64,000 nt of DNA from Leptolyngbya iicbica LK (GTDB taxonomy: Bacteria > Cyanobacteriota > Cyanobacteriia > Phormidesmidales > Phormidesmidaceae), in contig NZ_QVFV01000002.1 in assembly GCF_004212215.1 (NCBI RefSeq), positions 483,627 to 547,626 of the forward strand, read 5' to 3'. The notes beneath the pieces were generated by a model, which searched no databases, had not been told where the DNA came from, and saw only the letters and a program-made list of their open reading frames with translations. Made by a program: the position numbers and the translations under genes. Positions 27,535-36,197 of this stretch are shown in pieces; within the stretch, counting starts at the first letter, position 1, and every line of letters begins with the position of its first letter.

Positions 27535-28797
27535 ATGACAACGCCATTATCAGAAACTAATAATGTTCTCTCACAACTAGAACGGGCTCGGACTGGGGAT
27601 GTAGTAGCGATCGCGGCGTTAATCAGTCAATCTTTTCAACGGCAAGGGTTGAAGACTGAGGTCACGGCAAATCATCAACACTTATCGGTTTCCCTACAGG
27701 GAACCCAGACGCCCCCAAAGCAATGTGTGGCGACGCTACAGTCTGGGTTAGAACGCTTGGGGGTGGATTGCTTTACGGCGTTGACAGTTGAAGCGTATCA
27801 GCAAGATCTGGCGTTTCCGGCCTGGGTCGAGACGATCGCCCTAGCCGCTACGCCAGTTGTCGGTGAAACCTCGACCTTCAATGCAACCGAAGCGGTGACT
27901 AACCCGCCATCGCTGAGGCAACAAGCAGAGCGGGCCAAGGCCAGCGAGATCGCCACTTATCAACCGCAATGGCAAGCCCTCCAAGGCTATTTGCCGCCCT
28001 GGCTGCGAGATCCCAAACTTTTCGCAGCAGCTTTTGCGGCGGGGCTGATTTGCCTGGTGCTGAAGCCCTTGATTTTGCTAGGCATCGTGCTGATGGTCAA
28101 CAGCTTTTGGGCGATTAAGTCTCGGCATCGCCGCCAAGCGTTATCAACCGCTTTGCCGCAGTGGCTCACCTGGTTGTCCACCTATCCGTGGGTCTGGTGG
28201 TGCGCAGTTATTAGCCTCTATTGCTGGGTCGTACAAGTCCAGGGGCTGTCTTACTTGGGTATCGTCGTTTCGCTTGGGGCGATCGCCCAACTTCTGATAA
28301 CCATCCTTCAGAAGCGGCGCGATCACACGGCGATTTCCAGCGCTGATTTATGCCTGATTGCCAATCTGCATGTTTTTTTGCTGGTGCTCCACGGCATGAA
28401 TGTCGCGCCAAAGGAGGCCGCCCCCGTCATCACCCACATCGGCGTTGTCGTTGGCCTGGGTCTGGTCATGCAGTTGGGCTATCGTCTCCGTTCAGCGGCG
28501 ATCGTCGCTCACGTCTTACTGACCTTGTCCCTCTTATTTTTCATGTTTGCTCGGGGGGGGCCTGGCCTCTACACCCAGTTCGATCACCCCTACTACGATA
28601 CCCAAGGCTATGGCATTGTGTTTGGCTTATATGTTTTGGTGGCGGCGCTGATGTATCTCGGTCTTATTGCCATCAGTTCTTTTGTGTTGTGGGGGTTTGG
28701 TCGCGGCCTCGCGAAAAATGGCCGAATGGGATACGCCTGTTTACTCATCAGCCCCTATTTGGCTTGGGCTTTTATGCTCACACTAGGCCAGGGATAA
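27535..28797 (+). CDS. Membrane protein, paralogue C of three
   Basis: The protein has 420 aa. Residues 10-100 again show the shared domain (LERARTGDVVAIAALISQSF, HLSVSLQGTQTPP, GLERLGVDCFTAL, FPAWVETIAL). A linker of about 50 aa follows, then about eight hydrophobic spans (KPLILLGIVLMVNSFWAIK, LGIVVSLGAIAQLLITIL, YGIVFGLYVLVAALMYLGLI). I choose the ATG at 27535 rather than 27496 because the domain begins just after it. Gene C is 158 bp after gene B. In all three genes the motif AIAAL is encoded with a HIP1 octamer at the same place, evidence of common descent. Confidence 0.75.
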   Translation: MTTPLSETNNVLSQLERARTGDVVAIAALISQSFQRQGLKTEVTANHQHLSVSLQGTQTPPKQCVATLQSGLERLGVDCFTALTVEAYQQDLAFPAWVETIALAATPVVGETSTFNATEAVTNPPSLRQQAERAKASEIATYQPQWQALQGYLPPWLRDPKLFAAAFAAGLICLVLKPLILLGIVLMVNSFWAIKSRHRRQALSTALPQWLTWLSTYPWVWWCAVISLYCWVVQVQGLSYLGIVVSLGAIAQLLITILQKRRDHTAISSADLCLIANLHVFLLVLHGMNVAPKEAAPVITHIGVVVGLGLVMQLGYRLRSAAIVAHVLLTLSLLFFMFARGGPGLYTQFDHPYYDTQGYGIVFGLYVLVAALMYLGLIAISSFVLWGFGRGLAKNGRMGYACLLISPYLAWAFMLTLGQG

Positions 28798-28939
28798 GGA
28801 GCAGGGAGCAGGATACAGACCCAACGCGGCGGCAGAACCGCGACTACCTATGAGGATGTGGTAAGCCTTATGGTGTTGAACAGCGACATCATGACTGTCA
28901 GGACTGAATCATCAGCGCGCGACAACGGTAGGAAGACGG

Positions 28940-30094
28940 ATGGCACAGACAAGAATTGGGGTGATTGGCGGCGGTCAACTCGCCTGGATGATGGGGCTAG
29001 AAGCACCCAAATTAGGGATTGAAATTGTCGTTCAAACGCCCCAGACCACGGATCCGGCGGTGCCGACGGCGGCTGATTATGTGTTAGCTCCCGTTGCCGA
29101 CGCCGATGGGACGAAAGCGATGAGCGATCGCAGCAATGTCCTCACCTTTGAAAATGAGTTTGTGGATCTGGCTGCTCTCGCGCCCCTTGAAACTAGCGGC
29201 GTGATTTTTCGGCCCCGCTTAGCCGCGCTGGCCCCGCTGTTGGATAAATACACCCAGCGTCAGTTTCTCGCTAGCCACGGCTTGCCCAATCCGCCCTTTG
29301 TCACGCTAGATGAGTCCATGCCGGATGACACCGTGACCGATATCGCGGCCCCCATCGGCTTTCCACTGGTGATGAAAACGCGCCGTCTGGGCTATGACGG
29401 TCAGGGCACGTTTATGATTGCCTCGGCGAGTGAATTGCTGGAGACTTGGCACCGCATCGAGCGCCAGCCCGTCCTGCTCGAAGCGTTCATTCCCTTTGAA
29501 AAAGAGCTAGCGGTGATGGTGGCGCGCTCCACAACTGGCGAAATCGCGGTGTATCCCGTAGTGGAAACCCAGCAGGTGAATCAGGTCTGTCGACGGGTAA
29601 TTGCTCCGGCGGAGGTTGCCGAGGCTGTGCAGCAGCAGGTCACCGCGATCGCCCACACCCTGATCGCGGCCCTCGACTTCGTTGGTGTCCTCGGCATTGA
29701 ACTATTTCTGGCTCCAGGCGACCAAGTCTTAGTGAACGAAGTCGCCCCCCGTACCCACAATTCCGGTCACTACACGTTAGATGCTTGCCGGACATCGCAA
29801 TTTGCGCAGCAATTGTTAGCGGTGACGGGCCAACCCCTAGGCCGCCCTGAGATGACCTGCGATCGCGCCCTCATGATCAATCTGCTGGGCTTTGAGACCT
29901 CCACCAGTGACTATGCCGAGGTGCGATCGCAACTAGCGCAAATCCCTCAGGCTCAGGTGTATTGGTATGGCAAGCAGGGAGCGCGGCCCGGTCGCAAGCT
30001 CGGGCACGTGACCGTCTGTCTACAGGCCAAGGATGACTGGCAAAAAATCATGCATGACATTGAGGCAATGTGGTATCCCCTGGTCGAGTCGTAA
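28940..30094 (+). CDS. purK: N5-carboxyaminoimidazole ribonucleotide synthase
   Basis: The protein has 384 aa, an ATP-grasp enzyme of purine synthesis that carboxylates aminoimidazole ribonucleotide with ATP and bicarbonate. Visible: IGVIGGGQLAWMMGLEAPKL at the N-terminus, VLTFENEFVDLAAL, DKYTQRQFLASHGLPNPPF, FPLVMKTRRLGYDGQGTF (ATP-grasp loop), VLLEAFIPFEKELAVMVAR and VNEVAPRTHNSGHYTLDAC (Mg-binding end). Full length. A 6S RNA gene starts about 70 bp downstream. Confidence 0.96.
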   Translation: MAQTRIGVIGGGQLAWMMGLEAPKLGIEIVVQTPQTTDPAVPTAADYVLAPVADADGTKAMSDRSNVLTFENEFVDLAALAPLETSGVIFRPRLAALAPLLDKYTQRQFLASHGLPNPPFVTLDESMPDDTVTDIAAPIGFPLVMKTRRLGYDGQGTFMIASASELLETWHRIERQPVLLEAFIPFEKELAVMVARSTTGEIAVYPVVETQQVNQVCRRVIAPAEVAEAVQQQVTAIAHTLIAALDFVGVLGIELFLAPGDQVLVNEVAPRTHNSGHYTLDACRTSQFAQQLLAVTGQPLGRPEMTCDRALMINLLGFETSTSDYAEVRSQLAQIPQAQVYWYGKQGARPGRKLGHVTVCLQAKDDWQKIMHDIEAMWYPLVES

Positions 30095-30123
30095 TCTCTT
30101 GATAGAAAATTCGTAACTCCCCC

Positions 30124-30154
30124 TTGCGATCGCTGGGGCACAGTTAGTTATGAT
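30124..30154 (+). promoter_or_regulatory. Candidate promoter of the 6S RNA
   Basis: TTGCGA (30124-30129) and TATGAT (30149-30154) are 19 bp apart. The predicted start, about 7-10 bases later, falls just at the 5' end of the closing stem of the 6S RNA (30165). Support is positional. Confidence 0.5.
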
Positions 30155-30164
30155 GGCGAAAGAT

Positions 30165-30340
30165 TCACTACGACGTTGGTGACTGCCAACACTGTTTGTC
30201 GATCTATGCTTTGTCTCTAAGGGAATCGAGAAGTGCCGGTGGCAGTAAACCGAGCTTGTACTCGGAAACTTAAAATCGGTGCCAGCATTCCCACCTGGTT
30301 CTTCCAGGTCGGAAACTGAGGTAAGACGGCGTCGCGGTGA
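30165..30340 (+). ncRNA. ssrS: 6S RNA (6Sa)
   Basis: The 176-nt segment directly behind purK can close on itself: 30165-30178 pairs with 30327-30340 over 14 positions with three G-U pairs and one mismatch. Inside are two clear hairpins: CCGAG/CTCGG at 30250-30265 and ACCTGG/CCAGGT near 30292-30308. ACTGCCA (30182-30188) can pair with TGGCAGT (30240-30246). A long, largely unpaired rod with a central bubble fits 6S RNA, which binds and inhibits the housekeeping RNA polymerase. The position behind purK is, as I recall, the usual place of the 6S gene in cyanobacteria. Length fits. A strong terminator follows. Main uncertainty: no covariance model could be run. Confidence 0.72.
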
Positions 30341-30351
30341 ATAACTTTTTC

Positions 30352-30390
30352 AAAAATCCTTGTCTGCTTGGCAGGCAGGGATTTTGTTTT
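30352..30390 (+). terminator. Rho-independent terminator after the 6S RNA
   Basis: AAAATCC with inner CTGC pairs with GCAG and GGATTTT around a TTG loop; the run TTTTGTTTT ends it (30382-30390). It lies 11 bp after the 6S closing stem, and would end both purK and 6S transcripts. Confidence 0.8.
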
Positions 30391-30678
30391 AAGTACCCAT
30401 TAAGAGCTAATTTAAAGAAGATTAACGGCTATCTCGGCCTACCTTCAAAACCGGGCAAAATTCGCTACCCTGACAAGGCAAGCAACGCTCGCAACGTGCA
30501 TTTCACCTTGGCAAAGTTGCCCGTTCTCTGTAGCAACAACAACTGTTTTGTCGACACAACTCAGCAATCCTCAGGGTGTCCTGAGCGTTCTATCCGATTT
30601 GGATACTGACAGCAACAGCAGTTAATCAGATGTATCCCGCATCTGTCCGCAGATTTAACCACACGCGATCGCCCTATT
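30391..30678. other. Intergenic region
   Basis: Between the 6S terminator and the M16 gene. Nothing beyond the presumed M16 promoter is seen. Confidence 0.4.
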
Positions 30679-31950
30679 TTGTCATTGACTACTACAACCT
30701 TGACCTTTCCCGGCACTGTCCACCAACTCGAGAATGGGCTCACGGTGGTGCATCAGCACATGCCTGCTACCCCGGTGGTGGTAGCTGATGTCTGGGTCGA
30801 TGCGGGGGCGGCCCAAGAACCGCTGGAATGGCTCGGGATGGCCCACTTTTTGGAACACATGGTGTTTAAGGGCACCGAGCGCCTGCTGCCAGGCATGTTT
30901 GACCACACCATCGAAACTCAGGGTGGGTTTAGCAACGCCGCGACCAGTCACGACTATGCCCACTTTTACATGGCGGTTGCCGCTGACGCCCTGCCCACGA
31001 CGCTGCCCCATTTGGCGGATCTCGTGCTGCACGCAGCGATTCCCGCCGACGAGTTTGTGCGAGAGCGGCAAGTCGTTTTAGAAGAAATTCGCCAAGCCCA
31101 TGATGACCCTGACTGGGTGGGCTTTCAAGCTTTATCGGAACAGGTATTTCCCGACCATGCCTATGGGCGTCCAGTATTGGGCACGGCGGAAATCCTGGCG
31201 CAGCGATCGCCCGAAGAGATGCGGAGCTTCCATCAACGGCATTACCAACCCGACAATATGACCGTGGTAATTGCTGGTGGCACCCCGTTGGAGCCGACCC
31301 TCGACATGGTGCGTCACGCCTTCCGGGCCTTCCCGACGCCCCCAACGACCACCCCAGCTGTAGTGCCTGGCAAAGTTGACTCCTGGTGGGGGGTGCGCCG
31401 TCAAGTCTTGCGCATTCCTCGGCTCGAACATGCCCGCTTAACCATGGCCTGGCTGGGGCCAGGCATCGACGATCTGGATGCGGCCTGCGGGATGGATATT
31501 TTATCAGCCTTACTAGCTGAGGGCCGCAGCGCGCGGCTAGTGCGGGAACTGCGGGAAGAGCGGCAGTGGGTGCTGGATATTAGCAGCAGCTTTTCACTCC
31601 AGCGTGATTGCAGCCTCTTTACCCTGCAAGCCTGGTTGGCCCCTGATGCCGTTGACGCGGTTGAGGCACTGATTTGCGAGCGGCTCTCGACACTCGCGGT
31701 GCAAACCGTGCCGACTGCTGAGTTGGAACGAGCCAAGCGGCTGCTCACCAACGATTTTGCCTTCTCGACAGAGACGCCGGGGCAACTGGCGGGCCTATAT
31801 GGGTATTACAGCGTGGTTGCCAACGCTGCCGACAGTTACAGTTACCCCGATCGCATTCGCGCCCATACGCCCGCGTCGATCACCAGTTTGGTGCAAACCT
31901 ATCTATCGACGAATGCCTACGCCTCGACCGTGTTACTGCCAACGACATAA
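30679..31950 (+). CDS. M16 family zinc peptidase, catalytic member
   Basis: The protein has 423 aa, an insulinase-family (M16) metallopeptidase. The zinc motif HxxEH is present as GMAHFLEHMVFKGTE, and the third ligand Glu lies in VLEEIRQAHDDPD. N-terminal LENGLTVVHQHMPATPVVVADVWV and the usual ASxxTxxDxxxYxxxV-like strand (SHDYAHFYMAVAADAL) support it. It has no signal peptide. Frame analysis upstream shows no ATG before a stop at 30607-30609, so translation begins with a non-ATG codon; TTG at 30679 is my choice, with a second TTG at 30685. The next gene is the non-catalytic partner, 107 bp downstream. Confidence 0.88.
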   Translation: MSLTTTTLTFPGTVHQLENGLTVVHQHMPATPVVVADVWVDAGAAQEPLEWLGMAHFLEHMVFKGTERLLPGMFDHTIETQGGFSNAATSHDYAHFYMAVAADALPTTLPHLADLVLHAAIPADEFVRERQVVLEEIRQAHDDPDWVGFQALSEQVFPDHAYGRPVLGTAEILAQRSPEEMRSFHQRHYQPDNMTVVIAGGTPLEPTLDMVRHAFRAFPTPPTTTPAVVPGKVDSWWGVRRQVLRIPRLEHARLTMAWLGPGIDDLDAACGMDILSALLAEGRSARLVRELREERQWVLDISSSFSLQRDCSLFTLQAWLAPDAVDAVEALICERLSTLAVQTVPTAELERAKRLLTNDFAFSTETPGQLAGLYGYYSVVANAADSYSYPDRIRAHTPASITSLVQTYLSTNAYASTVLLPTT

Positions 31951-32057
31951 AGCGCAAAAGCCGACGTCTCCGGCAATTCGGTATCATCGGTCGCGGCTCC
32001 TCCCTCCATCGAGCCCGGCTTTATTCACCTCTCTACAGTTCTACAGTCCCTAAATTT

Positions 32058-33323
32058 ATGACCTTGTCTTCTCCAACCAAACGGCCAGCCCTGCACCGCA
32101 CGGTTTTGGGCAACGGCCTTACCGTCCTCGTGATTGAAAATGCGGTGGCCGATATTGTGTCAGCACGGCTATTGATCAAAGCCGGAACGGGGCGAGAAGC
32201 GCGATCGCAAGCGGGCCTATTCAGCCTGTTAGCCTCACTGTTGACCAAAGGGACACGCCATTTCTCATCGATGGATATTGCCGAACAGGTGGAATCCGTT
32301 GGGGCCAGCGTGGGCACCGATGCCTCAGTGGACTACAGCCTGGTCAGCTTAAAGACCGTTACCGCCGATTTTGAAGCCATTCTGGCGCTGGTGGCGGAGA
32401 TGGTTCGGTATCCCAGCTTTCCTGAAGCTGAGTTTGATCTGGAACGGCACCTGACCCTGCAAAGCCTCCGTTCCATGAAGGAGCAGCCCTTCACCCTGGC
32501 ATTCAACGCTTTGCGGGCGGCCATGTATGGCGAGCATCCCTACGGTTTGCCAGGCATTGGCACCGAAGAGAGCGTCGCCAACTTGACCCGCGATGACCTG
32601 GAGCAAGCCCACCAAACCTTTTTCCGTCCTGATAACTGCATCATGGTGGTGTCTGGACGCATTCAGCCCGAGCCCGCGATTGCTCTGACCGAGCGCTATT
32701 TGGGCGATTGGACAGCACCCGACACGGCGATTCCGGCTACCCGCTATCCGCCGGTGCCGACGACCGCTACCCACGTCGTCATTCCGCAACCAACGAACCA
32801 ATCCATCCTGGTGTTGGGCTACCCCACCCCCGCCGTTCACGACCCCGCCTACGCAGTGCTCAAACTGCTCAGCACTTATCTCGGCAATGGTCTCTCTAGC
32901 CGCCTGTTTGTAGAACTGCGGGAAAAGCGGGGGTTGGCTTACGATGTGTCGGCCTTTTACCCCACCCGCCTCAGCCATTCCCAATTCGTCGCTCACATGG
33001 GCACTGCGCCGGAAAATCAAGCGATCGCCCTGCAAGGACTGCGCAACGAAATTGAACGTCTGGGCCAGGAACCACTGACTAAGGACGAGTTAGAAGCCAC
33101 TAAAAATAAGCTACTGGGCCAATATGCTCTGGGCAAACAAACCAACGCCCAGCTTGGTCAACTGCTGGGCTGGTATGAAGTGCTCGGCTTAGGCGTCGAA
33201 TTTGACCAAGTCTTTCAAGACACCATTCGCAGCATCACCGCTGATCAAGCCCTGGCGGTGGGCAAGCGCTACTTCCGCGATCCGTTCACCGTCGTACTTG
33301 GCCCAGACCTCGCGAATGGCTAA
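32058..33323 (+). CDS. M16 family peptidase homologue, non-catalytic partner
   Basis: The protein has 421 aa. It has the M16 fold and begins with LGNGLTVLVIENAVADIVSA, but the zinc site reads AGLFSLLASLLTKGT, so all three HxxEH residues are lost. It retains the C-terminal Arg/Tyr-type segment LSSRLFVELREKRGLAYDVS, which positions substrate in M16B proteins. Together with the upstream gene it should form the two-subunit M16B peptidase typical of bacteria (one zinc subunit, one substrate-binding subunit). Adjacent, same strand, likely one operon. Confidence 0.85.
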   Translation: MTLSSPTKRPALHRTVLGNGLTVLVIENAVADIVSARLLIKAGTGREARSQAGLFSLLASLLTKGTRHFSSMDIAEQVESVGASVGTDASVDYSLVSLKTVTADFEAILALVAEMVRYPSFPEAEFDLERHLTLQSLRSMKEQPFTLAFNALRAAMYGEHPYGLPGIGTEESVANLTRDDLEQAHQTFFRPDNCIMVVSGRIQPEPAIALTERYLGDWTAPDTAIPATRYPPVPTTATHVVIPQPTNQSILVLGYPTPAVHDPAYAVLKLLSTYLGNGLSSRLFVELREKRGLAYDVSAFYPTRLSHSQFVAHMGTAPENQAIALQGLRNEIERLGQEPLTKDELEATKNKLLGQYALGKQTNAQLGQLLGWYEVLGLGVEFDQVFQDTIRSITADQALAVGKRYFRDPFTVVLGPDLANG

Positions 33324-33476
33324 AGGGGACGGTGACGAAAGGGGACGGGTCCCTTGGACAGCTCCTGACGCTATCGGTTAATCCGACCGGGATCCGTCCC
33401 CTGACCAGTGCCTGTCAGGGCAAGAGGCGATTTAATTCCCCTTGGCCAGTCCTACGGGGCGACGGGACTTGTGGCG

Positions 33477-34568
33477 TTAAGCAGCGACCAAATCAGGGAA
33501 GGTCTCCTGGACTGCCGGATAGACAATTTTGCCCGCTTTGACATTAAGTCCCTGAGCCAGAGCGGCATCCTGCTCTAGCGCGGCCAATCCCTGATTCGCC
33601 AGCTTCATCACATAGGGGAAGGTGCAGTTATTCAACGCTTGGGTCGCCGTCCACGGAGCAGCTCCGGGCATATTGGGCACGCCAAAATGCACGACCCCTG
33701 ATTCCACATAAGTGGGTTGACTGTGGGAGGTGGGCCGCAACGTCTCGATACAGCCGCCCTGATCCACCGCCACATCGATAATGACGGAACCGGGTTTCAT
33801 CTGGGCGACGAGGGCTTTGTTCACCAAAGTCGGAGCCTTGCGTCCGGGCACGAGTACCGCCCCAATCACCAAGTCGGCCTGCGGTACCACCGTTTCAATG
33901 TGGGCGGCGTTGCTATACAGCAGCTCCACCCGCGAGCCAAAAATCGTTTCCAAATAGGAAAGGCGATCGACGCTAATATCTAAAATCTGGACTTGAGCGC
34001 CCATGCCGATAGCAATCCGGGCTGCCTCAGTGCCGACAATCCCTCCCCCGAGGATGGTGACGCGCCCGGCTGGCACCCCCGGCACGCCGCCCAGCAACAC
34101 GCCGCGTCCACCCTGCTGCTTTTCTAAATAGCGAGCACCAAACTGCACCGAGAGGCGTCCGGCAATGATACTCATGGGGGTGAGCAGCGGCAGCCGACCA
34201 TCGGCGGTCATCACGGTTTCGTAAGCGATCGCGCTAATTCCACTCTCCACCAAAGCTTTCGTTAACTCGCGCTCCGCCGCCAGATGCAGATAGGTAAACA
34301 GCAGCAAGTCGGGCCGAAAGTATGGATATTCTGACGGTTGCGGCTCCTTCACTTTGACGACCATTTCCTGCGCCCAAGCGGTCGCTCCGTCCGCCACAAT
34401 TTGTCCCCCGACGACCTGGTACTCCTCATCGGGGAAGCCTGCCCCTTCTCCAGCCCCAGTCTCAATAAAAACTTCGTGCCCCTGACGACACAGGGCTTGC
34501 ACACTTGCAGGAGTCAGCCCCACCCGAAATTCCTGATCTTTGATTTCCTTGGGCAAACCAATTTTCAT
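33477..34568 (-). CDS. ald: Alanine dehydrogenase
   Basis: The protein has 363 aa and interconverts L-alanine and pyruvate with NAD. Visible: [20 protein letters not shown] (family signature 1), [87 protein letters not shown] (NAD-binding), and [17 protein letters not shown] near the C-terminus. I use the ATG at 34568 since the signature begins there. Converges with the M16 pair; the 150-bp gap contains AGGGGACGG and its inverted copy, a possible shared terminator. Confidence 0.95.
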   Translation of the reverse strand: MKIGLPKEIKDQEFRVGLTPASVQALCRQGHEVFIETGAGEGAGFPDEEYQVVGGQIVADGATAWAQEMVVKVKEPQPSEYPYFRPDLLLFTYLHLAAERELTKALVESGISAIAYETVMTADGRLPLLTPMSIIAGRLSVQFGARYLEKQQGGRGVLLGGVPGVPAGRVTILGGGIVGTEAARIAIGMGAQVQILDISVDRLSYLETIFGSRVELLYSNAAHIETVVPQADLVIGAVLVPGRKAPTLVNKALVAQMKPGSVIIDVAVDQGGCIETLRPTSHSQPTYVESGVVHFGVPNMPGAAPWTATQALNNCTFPYVMKLANQGLAALEQDAALAQGLNVKAGKIVYPAVQETFPDLVAA

Positions 34569-34982
34569 AAAACAGCACACCTTGTCACTTGCTTGCAGTT
34601 ATTGAGCTTATACCGTTGCGTTCTTTTGGCTTGTCCAGATGCTTACTTTTGCTAGTATCCCGTAAGGTGTTGTCAAAAATGAGACTTTTGAGTTGGTACA
34701 GGTTTGCTGCTGCAAATGAGCAGGCTCTACCGGGAAAAGCGGAAGTGTATCAGGGATTGGTATTAGGGCGGAACTTTTCGGCCGATCTTAAATTTTTCCA
34801 GTGTTGCCTATGAGCAACTTAACCCTCAGTGACCATCGAGGCTCCGATGATAAATGAGGTCACTTTAAACAGCATCATGCATGCTCCTACCTGTGGAGTA
34901 TGCAATCGACTCAGCAATTTCTCGTAACTTTGGACCAGATTCCGGGCATTCTCAAAGCAACTACTGTCAAGCTGACAACGCT
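34569..34982. other. Divergent intergenic region
   Basis: About 410 bp between ald (leftward) and the glycosyltransferase (rightward). TTGTCC and TAGTAT at about 34631-34658 (16 bp apart) might form a rightward promoter. A rightward frame starting at 34881 joins the glycosyltransferase, but the family start is at 34983, so I treat it as leader. A frame at 34589-34813 has no family signal. Confidence 0.4.
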
Positions 34983-36197
34983 ATGAATATCCTGATGCTG
35001 TCTGTGACATTCCCTTACCCGCCTTCCAGAGGCGGTACAGAAGTGCGCACGTATAATTTGTTGAAGGCGTTGCAGGAGCAGCATCAGGTGACGTTGATGA
35101 CGCTCAGACATGAGCAAGTTAACGACGAAGAGGTCGCTGAGCTGCAAAACCAGGTTGAAACTTTGCAGGTATTTCCCTCGCCATCAGAAAACTACAGCCG
35201 AAGTTTAGTCGCTAAAACCTTTCGGTTTGGCCGATTTTTATTTGATGGCAGGCCTCCGAGCACCCGCTTTCGACAAACTGATGAAATTCAGCATTGGGTG
35301 AATGAGCAGGCTTGCAGTGGTAAGTTCGATGCGATCACCTGTGAACATAGTACGAACGAAGTGTTTGTCAATTCAGTGGTCCAAAAACATATTCCCCGTC
35401 GGGTTGTCGATATTCACAGCTCCGTGTACGGAACAGTTAAACAGCAACTGGCAACGGGAACCGCAGAAAATCCTTTGCGCGAGCAGCTAAACCTTTCGCT
35501 GCTGAAGCGTTATGAGCAACGTTATTGTCAAAAATTCACCGATTTAGTGGTGACGACACCAGAAGATGCAGTTCAGATTCACGAACTTTGTCCCCAACGT
35601 CCGGTTCACACTGTTACGAATGGCGTCGATTTAGATAGTTTTACTTATCGGACTCGAGACCCAGGGGGGCACGATCTAGTGTTTGTTGGGGCGATGGATA
35701 CGCCTCCGAATATTGATGCCGCCATCTTTTTTGGGCGAGAAGTGCTGCCGCATGTACGAGTGCAGTATCCTGACGCGCGGCTTTATATTGTGGGAACTCG
35801 CCCTGTAGAATCTGTCAAAAATTTACAGGCATTGCCAGGCGTGGTTGTCACGGGCAAAGTCGCCTCAACGACGGACTATCTGCATCAATCGGCAGCGTGT
35901 GTTGTACCGTTACGTTCGGGTTATGGCATCAAAAACAAGACGCTGGAGGCGATGGCGGCAGGCGTTCCTGTGGTGGCGAGCGATCGCGGGTTGGAAGGAC
36001 TGACGGTGGATGGCGACAACGTGCCCCTACGAGCCCTCCGCGCCAACACTGTGGAAGAGTATGTGACGGCCATTCAACAACTTTTTGAAAAGCCTGAGCT
36101 CCGAGCGTCTCTCTCAGCGAATGCTCGCACTATGATTGAGGCGGACTTTACCTGGCAGCAAGCGGGCCGCACCTACAGCCAAATTTTGGCTGGGTAG
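34983..36197 (+). CDS. Glycosyltransferase, GT4-like (GT-B fold)
   Basis: The protein has 404 aa, a GT-B family 1/4 glycosyltransferase. The N-terminal half starts NILMLSVTFPYPPSRGGTEV, the usual GT4 opening, and the C-terminal half has LVFVGAMDTPPNIDAAIFF, ARLYIVGTRPVES, VVTGKVASTTDYLHQSAACVVPLRSGYGIKNKTLEAMAAGVPVVAS with the EX7E-type Glu pattern. ATG at 34983 is chosen because the fold starts there. The donor sugar is not readable. The next gene overlaps its stop by one base (TAGTG), so they are translationally coupled. Confidence 0.85.
   Translation: MNILMLSVTFPYPPSRGGTEVRTYNLLKALQEQHQVTLMTLRHEQVNDEEVAELQNQVETLQVFPSPSENYSRSLVAKTFRFGRFLFDGRPPSTRFRQTDEIQHWVNEQACSGKFDAITCEHSTNEVFVNSVVQKHIPRRVVDIHSSVYGTVKQQLATGTAENPLREQLNLSLLKRYEQRYCQKFTDLVVTTPEDAVQIHELCPQRPVHTVTNGVDLDSFTYRTRDPGGHDLVFVGAMDTPPNIDAAIFFGREVLPHVRVQYPDARLYIVGTRPVESVKNLQALPGVVVTGKVASTTDYLHQSAACVVPLRSGYGIKNKTLEAMAAGVPVVASDRGLEGLTVDGDNVPLRALRANTVEEYVTAIQQLFEKPELRASLSANARTMIEADFTWQQAGRTYSQILAG

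Noticed and set aside
34589..34813. A 74-aa plus-strand frame before the glycosyltransferase
   Set aside because: No ribosome site, and its hydrophobic beginning and unusual composition match no family; probably leader DNA.
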